Positions 58,190 to 64,000 of a stretch of DNA of 64,000 nucleotides are shown here, one piece after another. Source of the DNA: CAVQJU01 sp963712905 (GTDB taxonomy: Bacteria; Acidobacteriota; Vicinamibacteria; Vicinamibacterales; CAVVIG01); assembly GCA_963712905.1 (NCBI GenBank), contig CAVQJU010000014.1, positions 62,001 to 126,000 on the forward strand, given 5' to 3'. The notes under the pieces were generated by a model. The model worked only from the letters and a program-made list of their open reading frames with translations. It did not search any database and was not told the DNA's origin. Numbering within the stretch: the stretch's first letter is position 1; the number at the start of each line of letters is the position of its first letter. The position numbers were made by a program, and so were the translations under genes.

Positions 58190-59355
58190 CACGCAGGCCG
58201 GGTCGCGACGGAGGTCACATCCTGAAGCAGGTTCGCGAACCGTGTGAACACTTTCTGTTCGTCGTACTGGTCCACGACCGACGCGCGCGCGCGGGCCGCC
58301 GCCCGCTGCCTGAAGACGTCGTCCGCGACGAGCGCGCGGATCGCGGCGGCGAGCGCGGCCGGATCCTGTGGCTGGCACAACTTGCCGTTCTCGCCGTCGA
58401 TGACGAAATCGAGAAGGCCGCCGACTCCCGAGGCCACGACCGGTACGCCCGAGGCCAGGGCCTCGACGGCGGACAGGCCCTGGGCTTCGAAGTGCGAAGG
58501 CTGGATGACGACGTCCGCGGTTCGCAGGAGCGGGGCGACATCGGCGATCGATCCGAGAAACCGGACGGACGCGTCGAGGTTGTGGCGCTTCGCGTATTCC
58601 CGCGCCGCCGGACCTTCGTTCCACGGATGGTCCGTCATGTCCGGTCCGGCCAGCAGGAGCACGGCGTTTGCGGGCCGAAGGCGATCCCACGCCCGCATGA
58701 GGTCCATCACGCCCTTTTCGCGGCTGAGGCGTCCCACGAACAGGCACACGACGGCGCCGGGCGGGATGTCCCGTTCGTTCCGGAGCTGCTTCCGTTCGTC
58801 TGCTTCGGCCGGCCGGAACCGCGTGATGTCGACGGCGTTCGGCAGAAAGTGCACGCGCCCGGCCGGTACGCCGGCAGCGATCGCCTCGCGTTCGAGCGCG
58901 TGCGAGATGCAGGCGAACGCATCGGCCCGCCGATACGCGCCGATCACGGGCCGCGCCAAAAGAGATGGGTCGAGAAGATTGCCCGGCGTCTGAGCCTGGA
59001 GGACGACGGGGCGTCCGGTGATGGCGCGCGCCGCGATCGCCGCGACGCCGACCCCGCGATAATCGACGCAGCAGACGACGTCGTAGGCGGCCTTGTGGGC
59101 CACGAGCCAGCGGAAGGCCGCCGGCAGCATCCGCCACTTGCCCGACGCCGAGCGCACGCCGTACGGTCCGATGCGCTCGATTGGTACGCCGTCCAGGTCT
59201 TCCTTGTCGGCCAGCGCCGGCGTGATGCGCTTCGTCACGACGCGGACGTCGTAGCGGCTGCCGTGCAGAAACCGGGCAAGCCGCTCCGCGTTGCTCTCGA
59301 CGCCGCCGACGATGGGCCGGAAATAGGTGGTCAGCAGCACAACGCGCGGGCTCAT
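58189..59355 (-). CDS. GT4 family glycosyltransferase
   Basis: The 388-residue protein has the two Rossmann domains of GT-B enzymes. The N-terminus carries LTTYFRPIVGGVESNAERLA. The C-terminal donor-binding part has CLFVGRLSREKGVMDLMRA and VIQPSHFEAQGLSAVEALAS with the EX7E motif (E...E). It is a cytoplasmic retaining transferase that builds the repeat unit on a lipid carrier. The overlap with the GT2 gene (ATGA) and with the flippase shows strict coupling. The sugar cannot be deduced. Confidence 0.93.
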   Translation of the reverse strand: MSPRVVLLTTYFRPIVGGVESNAERLARFLHGSRYDVRVVTKRITPALADKEDLDGVPIERIGPYGVRSASGKWRMLPAAFRWLVAHKAAYDVVCCVDYRGVGVAAIAARAITGRPVVLQAQTPGNLLDPSLLARPVIGAYRRADAFACISHALEREAIAAGVPAGRVHFLPNAVDITRFRPAEADERKQLRNERDIPPGAVVCLFVGRLSREKGVMDLMRAWDRLRPANAVLLLAGPDMTDHPWNEGPAAREYAKRHNLDASVRFLGSIADVAPLLRTADVVIQPSHFEAQGLSAVEALASGVPVVASGVGGLLDFVIDGENGKLCQPQDPAALAAAIRALVADDVFRQRAAARARASVVDQYDEQKVFTRFANLLQDVTSVATRPA

Positions 59356-60419
59356 CCGGCGAGCACCGTGCTGGTGAGGAGGCGCCAGTAGCCGCGCAGG
59401 AAGGCCTCGTAGCTGCTCTTGCCCAGGCGGACGAGCGGATTGCGTGACAGGTCGCCCCGCACGACGAGCGCGTCGCTCTTGAGCAGTGCGCTGTCGGGCA
59501 CACGCCGGATGCGGCGCATCAGGGCGCGGTCGCGCGGCAGGCTCGGGAGAAGGCCCAGCAGTCCGGCGACCGACTTCCAGTAGACGACGCCGTGCCCCTG
59601 AAGATGAAGCACGACGAGTTGCAGTGGTTCATGAACGGCCAGCGCGGGCAGAATCGAGATGAGCGTGCGCCACTGGTAGTTCTTCAGCATGAAATGCCAG
59701 CGGTTGCGGATCTGATAGTAGAACAGCCAGGTGCCGCGCGGCCGGCTCCGGTGCAGCACGAGCGCCCCCGGCAGCTCGAGAATCCGGTAGCCGGCGAGGC
59801 AGATCCGGTGCGTGAAGTCGCCGTCTTCCTTGCCGATGAAGTAGCGCTCGTCGAACAGCCCGACATCGACGGCCGCCTGCCGATCGAGCAGCAGGCCGCA
59901 GGTCGGCGCGGCGCCGATGTCGAGCGGGGCCGGCCCGCGTTCGGCCAGCGGACGGTCCAGCCACGGGTTGATGGCTTCGCAGATGTAGTGAAGGCCGCCG
60001 CCGGCGTACTGGATCACGTCGGGACGATCCTGGTACACCACGATCGGGCTGCCGACCTTGACGGCCGGTGCGTCGATCATCGCCCGGTGGAGGAGCTGAA
60101 TCGTGTTCGGCTGCACGCGGACGTCGGCGTCGAGCAGCATGACGAACCGGCGCGACGCTTCCCGGATGCCGACGTTGCGCCCGGGGCTCGGGCCGTCGTT
60201 GCGCTCCAGTCTCCGGACGTGGACCTGCGGCCACTCACGCGCGAGCCAGTCGGCCGTGCCGTCCGTGCTGGCGACATCCACGACCGTGATGCGATCGGCC
60301 GGGCAGGTCGCCTCAGCGAGCGACGCCAGCGTGCCCGGCAGGACGTCGAGGTTGTTGTGCGCGACGATGGCGACGTCGACGTCGGGGGGGAACGGTTCCA
60401 ATTGTCCGGGGCCGGCCAT
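59352..60419 (-). CDS. GT2 family glycosyltransferase
   Basis: From ATG 60419 the 355-residue protein has the GT-A fold with VDVAIVAHNNLDVLPGTLAS, VDVASTDGTADWL, the DxD motif in MLLDADVRV, and the acceptor motif KEDGDFTHRICLAGY. A C-terminal membrane-associated region follows (RNRWHFMLKNY...LISILPALAVHEPLQLVVLH). It resembles rhamnosyl-type GT2 enzymes. Longer upstream starts lack support. The stop overlaps the GT4 start and the start overlaps the deacetylase stop by one base. Confidence 0.93.
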   Translation of the reverse strand: MAGPGQLEPFPPDVDVAIVAHNNLDVLPGTLASLAEATCPADRITVVDVASTDGTADWLAREWPQVHVRRLERNDGPSPGRNVGIREASRRFVMLLDADVRVQPNTIQLLHRAMIDAPAVKVGSPIVVYQDRPDVIQYAGGGLHYICEAINPWLDRPLAERGPAPLDIGAAPTCGLLLDRQAAVDVGLFDERYFIGKEDGDFTHRICLAGYRILELPGALVLHRSRPRGTWLFYYQIRNRWHFMLKNYQWRTLISILPALAVHEPLQLVVLHLQGHGVVYWKSVAGLLGLLPSLPRDRALMRRIRRVPDSALLKSDALVVRGDLSRNPLVRLGKSSYEAFLRGYWRLLTSTVLAG

Positions 60420-61531
60420 CAAACGGCGGTGAAGAACCACTGCCGGCCGCGGCCGGGCAGGCAGGTGAGGAACTTGCCGTTCAGCCGCATCAGCCCGTAG
60501 CGGTCGTCGCCGGCGCGCACGCCGCGGCGCCTGAGGGGCCGCTCGGCGAACGCCGTCAGGTACGCGCTGTCTTTCAGGGCGCGCCTGGTCACGTCGCCCG
60601 CGATGCCCCACGGCAGCGCGACGTGACGGACCGTCGTTGTGCCCAGGCCGTCGTTCAGCAGCCTCCGGCCTTCAGAGATCTCCGCCTCGATGGCGGCTTC
60701 CCGCTCGGCATCGGTTTCAAAGCGTCCGTTGCCCTGCGCCAGCCGTTCGAGCTCGGTCCGCCACGCCGGGCGTTCGAAGAACGCCGGGCCTCCTCCCTGG
60801 GCCACGACCCGGCGGCAGCGTTCGGCCGTCGCGTCGTCGGGCAGGAAACGGCGGGCATCGGACATCCGCGATCGGCGCAGGTAGAGAGGCGTGCCGAGGG
60901 CGTCGGACTCGACGAAATGGACGGCCCCGTTGGGCGAATCAAGGGGCTGGTCGAGCGGATCGCCCGCCGGGCCCGGCGTGACGAAGCCGGTCACGGTCGA
61001 ATCGCAGAAGACCTTCGCGTGCGAGCGGGTATGCGACTGCACGTCGAACACGCCGCTCGCGTGCATCGCGCGCAGCTCGGGCCAGGTGACGAACCTCGGG
61101 GCCCCTGTGATGACGTCGGCGACGTCAGCCGCAGAGGCCTCGTCTATCGTCGGCCGCATGGCGGCGGCATCGGTGATGCGGGCGGGGATCGCAAACAGGA
61201 TCGCGCGCAGGTTCATCTGCCGCAGCAGCGGCGTCGCGACCGTCCACGCGCTGGCCCAGGCGTCGTCGAAGGTCAGCGCCACCCGTTTCGGTCCCGGGTC
61301 CACGCCGTCGATCACCAGCCTCGCGATCTCGTCGCATGTCACGGTGCGATACCCGTTGTCGACGAGGTACTGCAGGCGAGGCTCGAGCCACGCGCGCGTC
61401 ACGTCGTGGAAGTGAAAGACGGGCAGGGCGCCGACCGGTCCGCCGAAGAGGAACGCGGGATAGCAGCCGGTCGCGAGATCGAGCAGTCCCCGCACGGCGC
61501 CGCCGCGTTCCGCGAAAGGCACAGCCGTCAT
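60419..61531 (-). CDS. Polysaccharide deacetylase (NodB-fold)
   Basis: The 370-residue protein has a NodB homology domain with RVALTFDDAWASAW (TFDD motif) and VQSHTRSHAKV (HxxxH zinc motif), then a C-terminal LPWG motif (VALPWGIAGDV). It probably removes N-acetyl groups from the glycan before or after flipping. No signal peptide is clear, so the cytoplasmic face is possible. It is the first gene of the operon. Its start at 61531 is 28 bp from the divergent membrane protein gene, leaving very little room for two promoters. Confidence 0.9.
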   Translation of the reverse strand: MTAVPFAERGGAVRGLLDLATGCYPAFLFGGPVGALPVFHFHDVTRAWLEPRLQYLVDNGYRTVTCDEIARLVIDGVDPGPKRVALTFDDAWASAWTVATPLLRQMNLRAILFAIPARITDAAAMRPTIDEASAADVADVITGAPRFVTWPELRAMHASGVFDVQSHTRSHAKVFCDSTVTGFVTPGPAGDPLDQPLDSPNGAVHFVESDALGTPLYLRRSRMSDARRFLPDDATAERCRRVVAQGGGPAFFERPAWRTELERLAQGNGRFETDAEREAAIEAEISEGRRLLNDGLGTTTVRHVALPWGIAGDVTRRALKDSAYLTAFAERPLRRRGVRAGDDRYGLMRLNGKFLTCLPGRGRQWFFTAV

Positions 61532-61559
61532 AGGCGATCGCCGCCGATTATTCTATTAT

Positions 61560-63473
61560 GTGCGCGTGTCTGCGTTGGAGTCTCCTGAACAGCCCTCGTC
61601 CTCACGCGCTGGGGGCTCCGGCGTTCGGTGGACGGCCGCCATCCTCCTCATCGTCGCGCTCGCCGCCGCGGTTTCCGTCGATGTCGTCAAGACCGGCTTC
61701 GGCAACAAAGGAGACGAGGCGACGTACGTCTCGATGGCGCTCAGCGCCGCCTTCGACCATGATCTCACGTACCAGCGGCGCGATCTTGAACGTTATTGGG
61801 GATTGTACCGCTGGGGGCCCGACGGCATCTTCCTGAAGCGCGGCAAGCGGCTGCACGTGCGCGTCAACGGGTCCGCGCCGTTCCTGCACGTCAACCGGAC
61901 GCCCGATCCGAACAGCGACCGGCTGTATTTCGGCAAAGCGCTGATCTATCCGGTCGCGGTGGCCCCGTTCGTGTGGCTGTTCGGGCTGAACGGCTTTCTC
62001 GTCTTCAACGTCCTGCTGTTGTTCGCCGTCTGCGTGTGCGGGTACGCCTTCCTGGCGGCCCGGGGCGGATCGGGTCCGGCGCTCGCATTCACGCTGGCGT
62101 TCATCGGCGCGACCGTCGTGCCCGTCTACGCCGTCTTCATGACGTCGGACCTGTTCAACTTCGCGCTGGTCTTCTTCGGCTACTTCGCCTGGCTTTACAA
62201 GGAAGCGCGGCCGGAAGGCCAGCCGCCGGCGAGCGGGATCTGGAGTGACATCGCCGCGGCCGTCCTGCTCGGGATGGCGACGTTCTCGAAGCCCCTCAAC
62301 ATCCTGCTCATCGGTCCGCCCGTGCTGCTGCTCTGGATGCGCCGGCGATACATAGCCGGACTCATCGTCGGCATGGTGTTCGGCGTGACCGTGGCCGGCC
62401 TGTTCGGCGTCACCGCCCTCGGCTCCGGCGAGTTCAATTACCAGGGCGGCGACCGGCGAACCTTCTACACGAGCTTTCCATTCGATTCGCCGGAGCATAC
62501 CTGGGAGCAGCTGGCCCAGGCGCGCCAGAGCGTCGAGATGACCACGAACGATTCGGACGCCGACAACGTGCTCGACCCGTCGGAGTTCCCGAATCGCTTC
62601 CTGCACAACGTCGAGTACTTCTTCGTCGGACGCCATTTCGGCTTCGTGCCGTACTTCTTCCCCGGGTGCGTGGCGATCGCGCTGTGGCTCCTCTCGCGCC
62701 GCCGGTTCGACGCGTGGCGGGTGCTGACGTTCCTGGGCCTCGCGGCGTCCACCCTCGTCATCCTCGTCTTCTTTCCGTACACGTGGAGCGGGGGAGGGGG
62801 ACCGGTCGGGAACCGCTACTTCCTGAACCTGTACCCGGTGCTGTTCTTCCTCACGCCGCCGATGATGTCGATGGCGCCGGCGATGCTCGCCTGGGCGGTC
62901 GGGGCGCTCTTTACCGCGCAGCTCGTCGTGAACCCTTTCGTGTCGGCCAAGTTTCCGATCCAGTCGACCGAACGGGGCGCCGCCCGCCGGCTGCCTGTCG
63001 AGTTGACGATGGCCAACGACTTGCCAGTGGCGCTCGATGTTTCTCGCGCCCACGTCCTGTATTCACGTGAACCGGTCGTCTTGCTGTACTTCCTCGACAC
63101 GCATGCCTACATCCCCGACAACATCGCCGTCGAGCCAAAGGCGGTGTGGGTCTCAGGCAGCGGCCGTTCGGACATCATCGTGCGAACGGAGGGCCCGCTC
63201 GATCATCTCAGCATGACCGCCGAGTCGCCGATCCGGACCGTCTTCACGGTCTCGGCGGGCGGCCCGGTCTCGACGATCCCGATCGTGCCAGGGCAGATCG
63301 CGTCGTTCGACGTGCCGGCCTCCGGCGTGCGCGGGCTCAAGAGCTACGCCTACCTGCTGTCGGTACGATCGAGCGAAGGCTTCACCGAACACCTGCGGGT
63401 GCCGTCCTCCGACGACAAGCGTAACCTCGGCGTGATGATCAGGTTTTCGGCCGTTCTCGCCAAGCCACGATGA
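61560..63473 (+). CDS. Large polytopic GT39-like membrane protein
   Basis: The 637-residue product from GTG 61560 (GTG 61566 is an alternative) has about eleven spans. The first loop reads GNKGDEATYVSMALSAAFDH, with acidic residues in the position of the GT-C DE motif, and then DLERYWGLYRWGPDGIFLKR. A long extracytoplasmic tail follows (about 490-637: LPVALDVSRAHVLYSREPVV, GRSDIIVRTEGPLDHLSM). It is the first gene on the plus strand next to the operon above, and it overlaps the next gene by 4 bp (ATGA). Confidence 0.82.
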   Translation: MRVSALESPEQPSSSRAGGSGVRWTAAILLIVALAAAVSVDVVKTGFGNKGDEATYVSMALSAAFDHDLTYQRRDLERYWGLYRWGPDGIFLKRGKRLHVRVNGSAPFLHVNRTPDPNSDRLYFGKALIYPVAVAPFVWLFGLNGFLVFNVLLLFAVCVCGYAFLAARGGSGPALAFTLAFIGATVVPVYAVFMTSDLFNFALVFFGYFAWLYKEARPEGQPPASGIWSDIAAAVLLGMATFSKPLNILLIGPPVLLLWMRRRYIAGLIVGMVFGVTVAGLFGVTALGSGEFNYQGGDRRTFYTSFPFDSPEHTWEQLAQARQSVEMTTNDSDADNVLDPSEFPNRFLHNVEYFFVGRHFGFVPYFFPGCVAIALWLLSRRRFDAWRVLTFLGLAASTLVILVFFPYTWSGGGGPVGNRYFLNLYPVLFFLTPPMMSMAPAMLAWAVGALFTAQLVVNPFVSAKFPIQSTERGAARRLPVELTMANDLPVALDVSRAHVLYSREPVVLLYFLDTHAYIPDNIAVEPKAVWVSGSGRSDIIVRTEGPLDHLSMTAESPIRTVFTVSAGGPVSTIPIVPGQIASFDVPASGVRGLKSYAYLLSVRSSEGFTEHLRVPSSDDKRNLGVMIRFSAVLAKPR

Positions 63474-64000
63474 GCTCGCCTGACTCCGCCGCGCCGAGGC
63501 CGGATGGTGAGGCGGCCAGGGGCGGCTGGATCGAACTGGCCTGTGTGCTGGCTGCGGCCGCCATGCTGACGGTGTGTTTGACGTACCCCATCGCGTTCAA
63601 ACTGGGCAGCGTCGGACGGGTGGACAATGGCGACGGCCAGTTCTCGATCTGGAACGTGGCGTGGGTCGCCAGAACGCTCGTTGCCGATCCCCGCCACCTC
63701 TTCGACGCCAACATCTTCTACCCACACACAGGCACCCTGGCGTACTCGGAGGCCAATCTCGCGGCCGGCGCGCTCGCGGTTCCTGTCTATTGGGCCACGC
63801 GAAATCCGTACGCCGCGCACAATTCGGCCGTGCTCCTCGCGTTCTTATTGACCGCGGTCGGCACCTATTACCTGGTGCGACACCTGACACGCGATCGGCG
63901 GGGCGCTGCCATCGCGGCCATCTGCTTCGCGTTCTGTCCGTTTGTGTTCGCGCACCTGCCGCACATCCAGCTCCTGATGACGGCGGGCCTGCCGTTCACG
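63470..64000 (+). CDS. Polytopic GT-C-like membrane protein, cut by the window end
   Basis: From ATG 63470 (ATGA overlap with the previous stop) 177 codons are seen without a stop. After a first span (LACVLAAAAMLTVCLTYPIA), the loop reads RVDNGDGQFSIWNVAWVART, then ANIFYPHTGTLAYSEANLAA and several more spans (AVLLAFLLTAVGTYYLV). The D-x-G-D acidic loop after span one and FYPHTGTLAYSE are typical of a group of uncharacterised GT-C-like membrane proteins. The 3' end lies outside the window. Confidence 0.8.
   Translation, partial: MSSPDSAAPRPDGEAARGGWIELACVLAAAAMLTVCLTYPIAFKLGSVGRVDNGDGQFSIWNVAWVARTLVADPRHLFDANIFYPHTGTLAYSEANLAAGALAVPVYWATRNPYAAHNSAVLLAFLLTAVGTYYLVRHLTRDRRGAAIAAICFAFCPFVFAHLPHIQLLMTAGLPFT

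Overview
The window is GC-rich chromosomal DNA with dense genes, mostly ATG or GTG starts and many 1-4 bp stop/start overlaps. Its gene content points to Acidobacteriota, probably the Vicinamibacteria lineage. The signs are secreted PD(L/F)SGVW proteins in two copies, a DUF5916 outer-membrane protein, PEGA-domain proteins, CsbD/BON/YtxH stress proteins, many heptamer intergenic repeats and GTAG-type REP hairpins. No marker gene settles the taxonomy, so this is inference.

Layout. 1-15.8 kb is core housekeeping: the end of a PEGA pseudokinase, carA-carB, comEC, a broken GxxExxY gene inside inverted repeats, mazG, a DUF1844/MBL/ribF/cysS run, yraN and galT. 15.86-17.2 kb holds tRNA-Gly(GCC) and tRNA-Cys(GCA), followed by a small acquired island with an IS3-type transposase remnant. 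17.3-31.2 kb is accessory: a two-component system whose kinase is frameshifted, a phosphoribosyltransferase beside a deleted Ku gene, a CsbD-BON-17M stress run, several broken genes (BACON, PEGA, TPR), and TetR/SRPBCC. 31.2-43.9 kb has folD (altered active site), a DinB-like protein, a B12-type radical SAM enzyme, VOC, DUF5916, M23 and L,D-transpeptidase wall enzymes, rhlE (frameshifted), a cold-shock protein, an outer-membrane barrel and a large lipoprotein.

44-64 kb is an envelope-glycan region. One minus-strand set encodes an SGNH esterase, an LnmK-like double hot-dog protein, a free acyl carrier protein, an MBOAT O-acyltransferase and a 52-residue DUF5989 membrane protein. Together these look like a small acyl-transfer pathway that decorates an exported molecule. 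Next to it are two coupled polytopic GT-C-like proteins, a second large lipoprotein, and two tandem HYR-SGNH lipoprotein esterases. A tightly coupled operon (polysaccharide deacetylase, GT2, GT4, flippase, GT-C-like) and two further GT-C-like proteins follow. The likely output is a lipid-linked, exported, acyl-modified surface glycan.

Sequence quality. At least eight genes carry frame breaks, including essential cysS. Several, such as cysS and rhlE, are single extra bases in otherwise perfect genes and look like consensus errors. Others (Ku, IS3, BACON) are true decay, with large deletions. The two kinds should be kept apart.
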